From assembly GCA_017550405.1 (NCBI GenBank), contig JAFZPH010000001.1, forward strand, positions 1-64,000: a DNA stretch of 64,000 nucleotides, given 5' to 3'. This DNA comes from Bacteroidales bacterium. GTDB lineage: Bacteria > Bacteroidota > Bacteroidia > Bacteroidales > P3. The notes below the pieces were generated by a model, which had not been told where the DNA came from, ran no database searches, and saw nothing but the letters and a program-made list of their open reading frames with translations. The position numbers and the translations under genes were made by a program. The stretch's first letter is position 1; each line of letters starts with the position of its first letter. Positions 43,401-52,308 of this stretch are shown here, piece after piece.

Positions 43401-46400
43401 ATGATGATAAAAAAAATTACTACATTTGCAATGGGTCTGCTTCTCACGGCAGGCCTGTGGGCTCAGTCGGGCAACAACGAGATGTTCGGTCATGCTGCCA
43501 AAGGCGGAGCCAAATCCATCACTTTTTCTGCTTCTGACATCGAGTTCTGGACGGGTACCGGGACAAACCAAGCCATTTACGTCCTTGCATGGGACGACGA
43601 CCCATACAACAACGACACCGCCTTGGCTTGGGGCGTACGATGGAACGGCACTGCCACGGCAACGACTCTGCTGGACACCATTGTGGCATACGACTCGCGC
43701 TTCAGCTACACGCTGAGTGGATCCCTGATGACGGATATGTCGTTCAATGACGGCACAATAAATCCTGGCTCGAGCATGAATGGCTGGTGTTATTACCACA
43801 ACGGCAGCTGGGGAATGTACGCATGGCCAAACCAGCCCATGAGCAATGGCGACATGATTGAGATGAGCAGCAGCTGCATGTTTACCATGACATCTGCTAC
43901 AGCTGTCAGCAACCCTTACAACACTGACCCCGTGGACGCTACTATCGACACCAGCGACATTGTGTTTTGGGTGGGCACAGGCAGCAACCGTGCCGTGCTG
44001 ATTGTTAACTGGGGCGACCCCGACACGGCTTTTGCCTGGGGCTACCGCTTCAATGGCACCGTGACGGCCCAGACTATGATTGACAGCATTGCCGCCGCCG
44101 ACCCAAGGTTCTGGACTGTAGGCTCACCTTCGCTTAACGGGGACATCCACTACATCCTTTCAAATGGCGATACACTAGGTCTCGTCGACGGGTCTTCCAC
44201 TTCGCTGGGCTACAACTTCTGGTGGACTAATGTCAACGGTGTGAGTGCCGGCAGCGGCACAGCCACTTCGTTGCACGATGGATATGTGTTCAAATATGGC
44301 GACCTGAGCGTCGGAACAGGCTGGGACCCGCTGGGTACTTATTTCATGGAATATGCTTGGGAGAAAACTCCTACTCCTGCACCCCTGCCCTCCAACGACC
44401 CCGAAACTCCCGAGGATGCCACTATCGACACGAGCGACATTGTCTACTGGGTGGGCAGTGGCTCGAACAAACTGACGTTTGTGGTGAACTGGGCCGACAC
44501 CGCACTGGCTTGGGGCTACCGCTTCTCGGAGGACAGCGTGACACTGAGCACGGTGATGAACAACATCGCCATGGCCGACCCCCGCTTCAGCTACAGCGGC
44601 GAGGGGATGATAAGCGACATCAACTATGTGGAGAATGGCGACACGCTGGGAATCACTCCCGGCAACTGGTGGAACCATCTGCTGAATGGTGTCACCTCTG
44701 CTGGTATGTTCCAGTGGATGCATGACGGCGACCTTAGCCGCTGGTTCGACCCCGCCGCCGGTGTGGTGGTGGACAGCATCTACCACGAGGACTGGGGCGG
44801 CTGGTGGGAGTACATCTATGCTTTCCCGCAGACCATCACCCCCGTCAGCGAACCCACGCCTGCTGACGCCACTATCAGTGCCGAAGACATTGTGTACTGG
44901 GTAGGCGAAGGTGACAACGAATTGCTGTTTGTAGTAAACTGGGCCGACACGGCTTTGGCTTGGGGTTACCGCTTCAACAACGACAGTGTGATGCTGAGCA
45001 CAGTAATGGACGCTATTGCCCATGCCGACCCCCGCTTCAGCTACAGCGGTGAGGGAATGGTAAGCGACATCAACTATGTGGAGAATGGCGACACACTGGG
45101 TATCACTCCCGGCAACTGGTGGAGCCACCTGCTGAACGGTGTCACCTCGGCAGGTATGATACAGTGGATGCATGACGGTGACTTGAGCCGTTGGTTCGAC
45201 CCCGCAGCCGGCGTGGTGGTGGACAGCGTCTACCACGACGACTGGGGCGGATGGTGGGAGTACATCTATGCCTTCCCGCAGAGCATCACCCCCGTTAGCC
45301 TCCCTGCACCTACCGACGCAAGCATTAGCGCTAGCGAAATTGAATACTGGATTGGCGAGGGCGACAACGAGGTCATCTTCGTCGTCAACTGGGTCGACAC
45401 TGCTCTGGCCTGGGGATACCGCTTTGCCGACGACAGTGTGACACTGGCTACCATGATGGACGACATTGTCGCAGCCGACAGCCGCTTCAGCTACAGCGGC
45501 GAGGGTATGGTGAGCGACATCAACTATGTGGAGGATGGCGATACCCTCGGCATCACTCCCGGCAACTGGTGGGAACACTCCATCAACGGCATCTCCTCCA
45601 TGGGCATGAGCCAATGGTTCCATGATGGCGACATGAGCCGTTGGGCCGACCCCGCAGCCGGAATCGCAGTGGACAGCTTCTACTATGAAGGCTGGGGTTG
45701 GATTTACACTTACGTCTATCCTCAACACATCTACCCCGTGAGCAATCCTGAACCTGAGGAGGGTCCCTTCTGCGGTATTGTAGGCACTGAAGGCTGCACT
45801 GCAGTAGCTTTGGACGATACCCGCATCAAAGGCTGGGCCACAGGCTGCACCGTGGTGCGCGGTTCGAGCAACTTGAGCGACCCCAACGCCGCCGATGTCT
45901 CCTACGGTGATGAGTCGGCCGGTGTAGGCCCTGCCTCGACAAGCACCCTCGAGGCCGTCAGCTTGGGCGACGGTGGTATGGCCACCCTCACCTTCGGCAC
46001 TCCCATTGCCAATGGCGACGGTTTCGACTTTGCCGTGTTTGAGAACTCATTCGACGACTATTTCTTAGAACTGGCCGTGGTAGAGGTGAGTTCGGACGGC
46101 GAGCATTTTGTCCGCTTCCCCGCCACATCGCTCACACAGACCCGCACCCAGATTGGCGGCACAGGCCGCGTGGATGCCACCTTCATCAACAATCTGGCTG
46201 GTAAATATCGCGTGGGTTACGGCACTCCGTTCGATCTGGAAGAGCTCCGCGACAGCACCAACATCGACATCAACAATATTACCCACGTACGCATTATCGA
46301 TGTAGTGGGCAGCATAGACCCCCAATACGGCACCTATGACGCTTTCGGCCACATCATCAACGACCCCTTCCCCACACCCTCCTACAGTGCCGGTTTCGAC

Positions 46401-46682
46401 CTGGAAGGTGTGTGCGTCATGAACCAGAAACTGGGCATTGACAACCTCGAGGCCACTGCGGTTAGCCTCTACCCCAACCCCGCACGTGACCTGGTCAGCA
46501 TCACGCTGAAGGCTGAAACCGCTGGCGTTGTCACCCTCTACGACATGACAGGCCGCCAAGTGCTGACAATTCCTGTACAGGCTGGTGCCTCCACTGTCAG
46601 CATCAACACCTCGTCCATGCCTGACGGAGTCTACATGGTGCGTTTGGGGACCAGCGTGGAAAAGCTGGTGGTCCGACACTAA
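43401..46682 (+). CDS. B12-riboswitch-controlled T9SS-secreted repeat protein, 1093 aa
   Basis: From ATG 43401 (a second ATG follows directly) a signal peptide ends near LLLTAGLWAQ. Five units of ~150 residues follow, starting near 45, 182, 342, 491 and 641, each opening like DIVYWVGEGDNELLFVVNW and continuing ALAWGYRF, MADPRFSYSG-type text and ISDINYVENGDTLGITPGN; the last three are very alike. Residues ~790-1010 match a surface domain often found near B12 uptake genes (GWATGCTVVRG, AVSLGDGGMATLTFG, FAVFENSFDD, IIDVVGSIDPQYGTYDAFG). A type A T9SS sorting domain (SLYPNPARD ... LYDMTGRQV) ends it. A surface cobalamin-binding or capture role is inferred. No btuB is adjacent. Confidence 0.85.
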   Translation: MMIKKITTFAMGLLLTAGLWAQSGNNEMFGHAAKGGAKSITFSASDIEFWTGTGTNQAIYVLAWDDDPYNNDTALAWGVRWNGTATATTLLDTIVAYDSRFSYTLSGSLMTDMSFNDGTINPGSSMNGWCYYHNGSWGMYAWPNQPMSNGDMIEMSSSCMFTMTSATAVSNPYNTDPVDATIDTSDIVFWVGTGSNRAVLIVNWGDPDTAFAWGYRFNGTVTAQTMIDSIAAADPRFWTVGSPSLNGDIHYILSNGDTLGLVDGSSTSLGYNFWWTNVNGVSAGSGTATSLHDGYVFKYGDLSVGTGWDPLGTYFMEYAWEKTPTPAPLPSNDPETPEDATIDTSDIVYWVGSGSNKLTFVVNWADTALAWGYRFSEDSVTLSTVMNNIAMADPRFSYSGEGMISDINYVENGDTLGITPGNWWNHLLNGVTSAGMFQWMHDGDLSRWFDPAAGVVVDSIYHEDWGGWWEYIYAFPQTITPVSEPTPADATISAEDIVYWVGEGDNELLFVVNWADTALAWGYRFNNDSVMLSTVMDAIAHADPRFSYSGEGMVSDINYVENGDTLGITPGNWWSHLLNGVTSAGMIQWMHDGDLSRWFDPAAGVVVDSVYHDDWGGWWEYIYAFPQSITPVSLPAPTDASISASEIEYWIGEGDNEVIFVVNWVDTALAWGYRFADDSVTLATMMDDIVAADSRFSYSGEGMVSDINYVEDGDTLGITPGNWWEHSINGISSMGMSQWFHDGDMSRWADPAAGIAVDSFYYEGWGWIYTYVYPQHIYPVSNPEPEEGPFCGIVGTEGCTAVALDDTRIKGWATGCTVVRGSSNLSDPNAADVSYGDESAGVGPASTSTLEAVSLGDGGMATLTFGTPIANGDGFDFAVFENSFDDYFLELAVVEVSSDGEHFVRFPATSLTQTRTQIGGTGRVDATFINNLAGKYRVGYGTPFDLEELRDSTNIDINNITHVRIIDVVGSIDPQYGTYDAFGHIINDPFPTPSYSAGFDLEGVCVMNQKLGIDNLEATAVSLYPNPARDLVSITLKAETAGVVTLYDMTGRQVLTIPVQAGASTVSINTSSMPDGVYMVRLGTSVEKLVVRH

Positions 46683-46719
46683 AGAAAGAGAAAGTCTCAT
46701 TATCAACCATTAATGCCGA

Positions 46720-46745
46720 GCGGTCGCTCGTGAGAGCGACCGCTT
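46720..46745 (+). terminator. Strong hairpin terminator before nrdD
   Basis: AGCGGTCGCTC and GAGCGACCGCT form perfect 11-base arms around GTGA, followed by TATTTA. It lies 38 bases after the B12-regulated gene and 46 before nrdD. Confidence 0.75.
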
Positions 46746-46791
46746 ATTTACTGAAAGACAAACGTAAGCAGCACAACAACAGATACATCTT

Positions 46792-48882
46792 ATGGAAACA
46801 GTTCCCTTTAGCATCACCAAGCGCGACGGTCAGCAGGTACGCTTCTCGTTGGACAAGATTATGAATGCCATCATCAAGGCATTCCAGTCGGTGGATGAGC
46901 CGGTGGACTTATCCACCCTCAACAAGATTATCACCCACCTGGACATCCACGACGGCATCACCGTTGAGGATATCCAGAACCAGGTGGAGGTTGCCCTGAT
47001 GAAGGAAGGCCACTACGGCGTGGCCAAGTCGTTCATGCTCTACCGCCAGAAGCACACCGAAGACCGTGAGACGATGGAGAAACTGAACTTTCTGGTTGAC
47101 TACTGCAAGGCCGAGAACGCCGCAACAGGCAGCAAGTACGATGCCAATGCCAATGTGGAGCACAAGAACATCGCCACGCTAATTGGCGAGCTTCCCAAGG
47201 CCAGCTTCATCCGCCTCAACCGCCGTCTGCTCACCGACCGCATCAAGAAGATGTATGGCAAGGAACTGGCCATGCAGTATCTGGACTTGCTTACTCACCA
47301 TTTTATCTATAAAAACGACGAGACATCGCTGGCCAACTATTGCGCCAGCATCACCATGTATCCTTGGCTTATCGGGGGTACGGCATCCATCGGCGGCAAC
47401 TCCAAGGCTCCGACCAACTTGAAGAGTTTCTGCGGAGGCTTTGTCAATATGGTGTTCATGGTCTCCAGCATGCTGAGCGGCGCCTGCGCCACCCCCGAGT
47501 TCCTGATGTATCTGAACTATTTCCTCGGGCTGGAATACGGCCGGGAGTACTGGAAGGAACCCGACAGGGTTGTTGACCTTTCTGTCAAACAGCGCACCAT
47601 CGACAAGATGATTACCGACTGCTTTGAGCAGATAGTATACACATTGAACCAGCCTACAGGTGCCCGCAACTACCAAGCGGTGTTCTGGAACATCTCCTAC
47701 TACGACCGCTACTATTTCAACAGCCTTTTCGGCGACTTTGTTTTCCCCGATGGAAGCAAACCCGACTGGGACGGTCTGTCGTGGCTGCAGAAACGGTTCA
47801 TGAAATGGTTCAACAAAGAGCGTACCAAGTCCCTGCTCACCTTCCCCGTGGAGACGATGGCGCTCTTGACTGAAAACGGTGAGTGCCGCGACAGCGAATG
47901 GGCCGACTTTACGGCCGAGATGTATTCCGAAGGGCATTCGTTCTTCACCTATCTGAGCGACAATGCCGACTCGCTCTCCTCCTGCTGCCGTCTGCGCAAC
48001 GAGATTACCGACAACGAGTTCAGCTATACTCTCGGCGCCGGTGGTGTGTCGACGGGCTCCAAGAGCGTGTTGACGGTCAACCTGAACCGCTGCATCCAGT
48101 ATGCCGTCAACAACAACATCCCCTACATCAAATACCTCTCCGACATCGTCGACCTCTGCCACAAGGTGCAGATTGCCTATAACGAGAATCTCAAGGAGCT
48201 GCAAAGCCACGGCATGCTGCCCCTCTTCGACGCAGGCTATATCAATATCAACCGTCAGTACCTCACCATCGGAGTCAACGGACTGGTGGAGGGTGCCGAG
48301 TTTCTTGGCATCCCCATCAACGACAACGACCAATATCGCGACTATGTGCAGTCGGTGCTCGGCGTGGTGGAGAAGTACAACAAGCAGTACCGCACCGACG
48401 AACTGATGTTCAACTGCGAGATGATTCCCGCCGAGAACGTGGGCGTGAAACATTCCAAGTGGGACAAGGAGGACGGCTATTTCGTGCCGCGCGACTGCTA
48501 CAACAGCTACTTCTACATCGTAGAGGACGACTCCCTCACTATCCTCGACAAGTTCCGCCTGCACGGAGCCCCCTATATCCAACACCTCACCGGCGGCAGT
48601 GCCCTCCACCTCAATCTGGACGAACACCTCTCCAAGGAGCAGTATCGCCAGCTTCTGCGTGTAGCTGCAACCGAGGGGTGCAATTATTTCACCTTCAATG
48701 TACCCAACACCATCTGCAACGACTGTGGCCATATCGACAAACGCTACTTGAAAGAGTGCCCTGTATGCCACAGCAAGAACGTGGACTACATGACCCGCAT
48801 CATCGGCTACCTGAAACGCATCAGCAACTTCTCGCAGGGACGCCAGGAGGAGGCTCACCGCCGCTATTACCACAATGCTTAA
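46792..48882 (+). CDS. nrdD: Anaerobic ribonucleoside-triphosphate reductase (class III)
   Basis: 696 residues. An N-terminal ATP-cone (VPFSITKRDGQQVRFSLDKI, ~1-95) precedes the ten-stranded barrel. Near the C terminus are the zinc site CNDCGHIDKRYLKECPVC and the glycyl radical motif RIIGYL (Gly672), ending EEAHRRYYHNA. It makes deoxynucleotides without oxygen or B12, with formate as usual reductant. No clear -7 box precedes it. nrdG overlaps its end by 8 bases. Confidence 0.95.
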   Translation: METVPFSITKRDGQQVRFSLDKIMNAIIKAFQSVDEPVDLSTLNKIITHLDIHDGITVEDIQNQVEVALMKEGHYGVAKSFMLYRQKHTEDRETMEKLNFLVDYCKAENAATGSKYDANANVEHKNIATLIGELPKASFIRLNRRLLTDRIKKMYGKELAMQYLDLLTHHFIYKNDETSLANYCASITMYPWLIGGTASIGGNSKAPTNLKSFCGGFVNMVFMVSSMLSGACATPEFLMYLNYFLGLEYGREYWKEPDRVVDLSVKQRTIDKMITDCFEQIVYTLNQPTGARNYQAVFWNISYYDRYYFNSLFGDFVFPDGSKPDWDGLSWLQKRFMKWFNKERTKSLLTFPVETMALLTENGECRDSEWADFTAEMYSEGHSFFTYLSDNADSLSSCCRLRNEITDNEFSYTLGAGGVSTGSKSVLTVNLNRCIQYAVNNNIPYIKYLSDIVDLCHKVQIAYNENLKELQSHGMLPLFDAGYININRQYLTIGVNGLVEGAEFLGIPINDNDQYRDYVQSVLGVVEKYNKQYRTDELMFNCEMIPAENVGVKHSKWDKEDGYFVPRDCYNSYFYIVEDDSLTILDKFRLHGAPYIQHLTGGSALHLNLDEHLSKEQYRQLLRVAATEGCNYFTFNVPNTICNDCGHIDKRYLKECPVCHSKNVDYMTRIIGYLKRISNFSQGRQEEAHRRYYHNA

Positions 48883-49348
48883 GTATATCGATACTGACAT
48901 CGTCTTCCAGGAGGTGCCCGACGAGACCTCGCTGGCCATCAACATCACAGGGTGCCCCTGTCGATGTCCGGGATGCCACAGCCCCTATCTTTGGGCTGAT
49001 ACAGGCCGACCACTCAACGACGAGGCCATAGACAGCATGATGGCCGAGCATGGAAAGGGTATCACCTGTATCTGTTTTATGGGCGGCGACGCTGCACCCC
49101 ACGAGGTGGCAACCCTTGCCGCCTACATCCATCAGCGTTATCCACGCCACAAAGTGGCCTGGTACAGTGGCCGGCAGTACATCCCCCATTACATAGACAA
49201 GCAGCAGTTTGACTACATCAAGATAGGTCCCTATATCGCCCACCTCGGTCCCCTGCAATCGTCTCACTGCAACCAGCACATGCTAAAACGCCAACCCGAC
49301 GGCACCTTCATGGACATCACATCCCATTTCCAGAGGAAAGATGCCTAA
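48875..49348 (+). CDS. nrdG: Anaerobic ribonucleotide reductase activating protein
   Basis: 157 residues, radical SAM type. The cluster motif C-x3-C-x2-C lies at Cys27, Cys31 and Cys34 (GCPCRCPGCHSP). CFMGGDAAPHEV matches the GGxP-like SAM-binding strand (here GGDA). It installs the glycyl radical on NrdD. Translation is coupled to nrdD by the overlap. Confidence 0.94.
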   Translation: MLKYIDTDIVFQEVPDETSLAINITGCPCRCPGCHSPYLWADTGRPLNDEAIDSMMAEHGKGITCICFMGGDAAPHEVATLAAYIHQRYPRHKVAWYSGRQYIPHYIDKQQFDYIKIGPYIAHLGPLQSSHCNQHMLKRQPDGTFMDITSHFQRKDA

Positions 49349-49545
49349 GAGGACAACTGTCATGAAGGACATGATTTTGCAATACCTTAGCCGAAAATGA
49401 ACCAATATTGATACTGCCATCAGCCTGTGTCAAAGTTAAAGTCTGTTAAATCCTCATTGTAGGTTTCCTTTATTCACTGTGTTACTTACCAAAAAGTGCC
49501 TTGCTAACTCCAGGGTACCTTCTTGTGAGGTCGTGGGAAAGTATG

Positions 49546-49553
49546 TAATTTTG
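49546..49553 (+). promoter_or_regulatory. -7 box for the cupin gene
   Basis: TAATTTTG followed by CA, 39 bases before the start codon. Confidence 0.7.
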
Positions 49554-49584
49554 CACCGTCAAAACAAATCAAACAACGGTTATT

Positions 49585-50040
49585 ATGAAACAGATTGAGA
49601 CAATCAGCACTGGCAAGAATTATGCCGCAGTAAATATTGGGAAAATGAACGAGATTATCGAGCACGAGCTTCCAATGGGACCCGATGTCACCATCAAGGG
49701 TAAGGTGTTCGCAGGACAGGCTGTCGGTGCCACCGGCAGCGAATTGTCGTTCCAGACCTTAATCCCCGGTCAGGACAGTGGTTTCCTCCATACCCACAAA
49801 ACCCACGAGGAACTCTACATCATTTTGAAAGGTGAAGGACACTATCAGGTGGACGGTGAAGTATTTCCCGTCAGCGAGGGTGCCATTATCCGTGTGTCGC
49901 CCGAAGGAAAGCGTGCGCTGAAGAACACCGGCAGCGAAAACCTTACAATGCTCTGCATCCAGTACAAGGCCAACTCCTTCACTGAGGCCGACAGCCCGAT
50001 GACCGACGGCGAAATCCTGCAGGAAAAGGTTACTTGGTAA
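49585..50040 (+). CDS. Small cupin-domain protein
   Basis: 151 residues forming one cupin barrel. The metal-binding motif 1 is DSGFLHTHKTHEELYIILKG; motif 2 is GAIIRVSPEGKRALKNTG, in which the last His is replaced. Small cupins of this type bind metals or ligands and have no fixed function. It is followed by a 15-base inverted repeat and then the HxlR regulator gene, which has its own promoter. Confidence 0.85.
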   Translation: MKQIETISTGKNYAAVNIGKMNEIIEHELPMGPDVTIKGKVFAGQAVGATGSELSFQTLIPGQDSGFLHTHKTHEELYIILKGEGHYQVDGEVFPVSEGAIIRVSPEGKRALKNTGSENLTMLCIQYKANSFTEADSPMTDGEILQEKVTW

Positions 50041-50055
50041 GCGGTGGAAAGTGAG

Positions 50056-50113
50056 AATTGAAAAGTGAAAACTGAAAACCGGGCGACTCCCTTTCATATT
50101 TCACTTTTCAATT
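50056..50113. repeat. 15-base inverted repeat after the cupin gene
   Basis: AATTGAAAAGTGAAA (50056-50070) pairs with TTTCACTTTTCAATT (50099-50113) across 28 bases. Similar 'TTTTCACTTTTCAATTTTC' strings recur between genes in many Bacteroidales genomes by my recollection. It may act as a terminator. Confidence 0.6.
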
Positions 50114-50128
50114 TTCATTTTTTATTTG

Positions 50129-50136
50129 TATCTTTG
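50129..50136 (+). promoter_or_regulatory. -7 box for the HxlR-macrodomain-SirTM operon
   Basis: TATCTTTG followed by CA, 19 bases before the HxlR start, giving a short leader. Confidence 0.75.
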
Positions 50137-50154
50137 CACATTCAAAACATCGAT

Positions 50155-50529
50155 ATGAACAAAGACTTCATCAAAGACCCCTTCTTCCCGGAGTGCCCCA
50201 TCCGCAATGTGCTGGCACGCATCGGCGGCAAATGGACACTGGCCGTAATCTATACGTTGGGCGGCAGCGAGACCCCGTTACGATTCAAGGACATTGAGCG
50301 AGCCAACCCCGACTGCTCCCAAAAGATGCTCACACAGACCCTCCGCGGACTGGAGGCCGACGGACTCATCTGCCGTACTGTCTATCCCGAAATGCCACCA
50401 CGCGTGGAGTACGCCCTCACCGAGCGCGGACGCTCGTTCCTCCCCGTCATGCGCCAATTGCTCGACTGGGCATACCACAACCTACACGACATCATCAGCG
50501 ACCGCGAGAAATACCATGAACAGAATTGA
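50155..50529 (+). CDS. HxlR-family winged-helix regulator
   Basis: 124 residues from ATG 50155; longer upstream starts would precede the promoter box. The family signature is CPIRNVLARIGGKWTLAVIY, with the first Cys typical for redox- or electrophile-sensing members. RFKDIERANPDCSQKMLTQTLRGLEADGL is the DNA-reading helix region (long string shortened to its ends in the family sense: RFKDIE ... LTQTLR). The wing is PPRVEYALTERG. The next gene overlaps its end by 14 bases, so it probably controls the macrodomain-sirtuin pair. Confidence 0.88.
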   Translation: MNKDFIKDPFFPECPIRNVLARIGGKWTLAVIYTLGGSETPLRFKDIERANPDCSQKMLTQTLRGLEADGLICRTVYPEMPPRVEYALTERGRSFLPVMRQLLDWAYHNLHDIISDREKYHEQN

Positions 50530-51253
50530 GAATATCGACTTCTGCATCCGCTATCTGATGAAGCAGAACAACGTCGAGGCAGAGATTCCAAGCACCCTGG
50601 CCGAGAAGCAACGGTTGTTACGGGCATTAAGCAACATCTGGGAGCCGCAACCGCTGAGCGACGAATTTCTTGCCGCTCAGGATGCAGAATTGCAAGCACA
50701 ACTGACCGACAAGGGCGTGGTGGAAAATGTAGGAGACCTATGGCAGGGGGACATCACACGACTCCAAGTCGATGCCATTGTCAACGCTGCCAACAGTCAA
50801 GGACTCGGCTGTTGGCACCCGTTGCACGCCTGTATCGACAACGCCATCCATTCGGCTGCTGGACTTCAACTAAGGCAACAATGCAATGATATCCTACAAG
50901 GCGGCATGATTGCTACCGGCGAAGCCATCATTACACCTGGCTACAACCTGCCATGCAACTATGTCATTCACACCGTGGGACCTATTATCCCCGACGGCAT
51001 CCCTACCTCCCTGCAAGAGGAGCAACTGGCGGCATGCTATCGCGCTTGTTTGCGCCTTGCCGAAATGAACGGCTGCCAGTCGATAGCCTTCTGCTGCATC
51101 TCCACCGGCGAGTTCCGCTTCCCCAATAAGCGTGCCGCCGAGATTGCAATCAACACAGTAAAACAATCACACAATAACACAATCAAGGTTGTGTTTAACG
51201 TCTTCAAAGACATCGACTATGACATCTACAGCAAGTTACTCGGAAAGAATTAG
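50516..51253 (+). CDS. Zinc-type macrodomain protein-ADP-ribose hydrolase
   Basis: 245 residues from ATG 50516. Residues ~1-70 are an alpha-helical lead. The macrodomain has VDAIVNAANSQGLG (~85-98) and the Cys/His-rich GCWHPLHACIDNAIH (98-112). This CxxxxHxC patch is the mark of the zinc-containing macrodomains encoded beside SirTM sirtuins. GGMIATGEAIITPGYNLPC and VIHTVGPI close the ADP-ribose pocket. In Staphylococcus and Streptococcus such enzymes remove ADP-ribose from the lipoate carrier GcvH-L. The sirtuin gene starts 35 bases before its stop. Confidence 0.9.
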   Translation: MNRIENIDFCIRYLMKQNNVEAEIPSTLAEKQRLLRALSNIWEPQPLSDEFLAAQDAELQAQLTDKGVVENVGDLWQGDITRLQVDAIVNAANSQGLGCWHPLHACIDNAIHSAAGLQLRQQCNDILQGGMIATGEAIITPGYNLPCNYVIHTVGPIIPDGIPTSLQEEQLAACYRACLRLAEMNGCQSIAFCCISTGEFRFPNKRAAEIAINTVKQSHNNTIKVVFNVFKDIDYDIYSKLLGKN

Positions 51254-52055
51254 CTCCCTTCGCCAAGCCGTTCAGGAGGCCGACCACATCATTATCGGTG
51301 CGGGCAGCGGTCTCACTACTGCCGCAGGCATCGACTATGCTGGCGACGACTTCCGTCGCGAGTTCGCCCCATGGATAGAGCGTTACGGGTTCACCGACCT
51401 CTACACTTCATCGTTCCACCCTTTTGAGACTCCTGAAGAATACTGGGCCTACTGGGCAAAGCACATCTGGTTCAGCCGCTACCGCACGGGCGCTACTGAA
51501 TTGTACAAGATGCTCCTCCATCGGTTTCCCGAAGCGTTCATTGTGACCACCAATGTCGATGCCCAATTCGAGCTGGCGGGATTCCCTACAGAGAGGATTT
51601 TCGCCACACAAGGCGACTACCGCTGGCTCCAGCCTGCTTCAGGGTCGCCCAAAACGCTTGTCGACAACCGCGAATGGGTCTTCAGCGTGCTGCCACATAT
51701 CCATGACTGCCGCATCCCCACTGAGATGATTCCATCCATGCCCGATGGGAGTCCTGCCTCATTGAACTTGCGTGTTGACGACACCTTCGTCGAGGATTTC
51801 TATTGGCACCAACAGGCACGCCGCTACACCGACTTCGTGCAGCGAGCCTCGCAGAACAACCTGCTGTTGTTGGAGTTTGGCATTGGCTACAACACCCCCG
51901 GCATCATCCGTCTCCCCTTCGAGCAGATGGCACAGCGGTTTCCCCATACCACCCTCGTCCGATTCAACCGCGACAACCCCGAACCCTACATCGAAGATAT
52001 GCCCCGTTTTACCGCCTTCACCGAAGACATCGCCACTGTCATCAACCAGATGTAG
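51219..52055 (+). CDS. Class M sirtuin-like protein ADP-ribosyltransferase (SirTM)
   Basis: 278 residues from ATG 51219, inside the macrodomain gene. NAD-binding GAGSGLTTAAG is at 27-37, TTNVDAQF at 110-117 and TQGDY at 130-134. The catalytic His of deacetylase sirtuins is replaced by Gln131, 19 residues after Asn112. This is the same spacing as Asn118/Gln137 of Streptococcus pyogenes SirTM. The zinc ribbon Cys residues of classic sirtuins are absent. SirTM enzymes transfer ADP-ribose onto a lipoylated carrier protein during oxidative stress. Here no GcvH-like or lipoate ligase gene is adjacent, so the target is open. Confidence 0.88.
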   Translation: MTSTASYSERISSLRQAVQEADHIIIGAGSGLTTAAGIDYAGDDFRREFAPWIERYGFTDLYTSSFHPFETPEEYWAYWAKHIWFSRYRTGATELYKMLLHRFPEAFIVTTNVDAQFELAGFPTERIFATQGDYRWLQPASGSPKTLVDNREWVFSVLPHIHDCRIPTEMIPSMPDGSPASLNLRVDDTFVEDFYWHQQARRYTDFVQRASQNNLLLLEFGIGYNTPGIIRLPFEQMAQRFPHTTLVRFNRDNPEPYIEDMPRFTAFTEDIATVINQM

Positions 52056-52250
52056 GCAGACAGACATTTTTTTCACACTTGTATTACACGGAGAAAAGCC
52101 CCAACCCAAGGCACTTTAAACCCAAATTGTTCGTTTGATATAATACAAATGCCATATTGCTCACAGATACAATTCTTCACAATACTTATTCTTTAATAAC
52201 CTATTTGGGATAAAACAACCAACTCGACTGAACTCTGGAGGGGATATCAA

Positions 52251-52290
52251 AAGGCCCGAGGCTGCGAGAAATCTCACAGCCTCGGGCTTT
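52251..52290. terminator. Bidirectional hairpin terminator
   Basis: A 19-base stem with two mismatches and an AA loop; the core GCCCGAGGCTG pairs with CAGCCTCGGGC. T-rich ends occur on both strands (CTTTG and CCTTTTG). It separates the convergent sirtuin and coiled-coil genes. Confidence 0.8.
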
Positions 52291-52308
52291 GCATGATAAT
52301 GATAGCGT

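Noticed and set aside
44175-45728. 517-codon open frame antisense to the B12-regulated gene
   Set aside because: It copies the sense repeats as His/Val-rich text without any family motif; a by-product of codon bias in repeated units.
47179-48948. 589-codon open frame antisense to nrdD
   Set aside because: No recognisable domain, while nrdD on the other strand is complete with radical and zinc sites.
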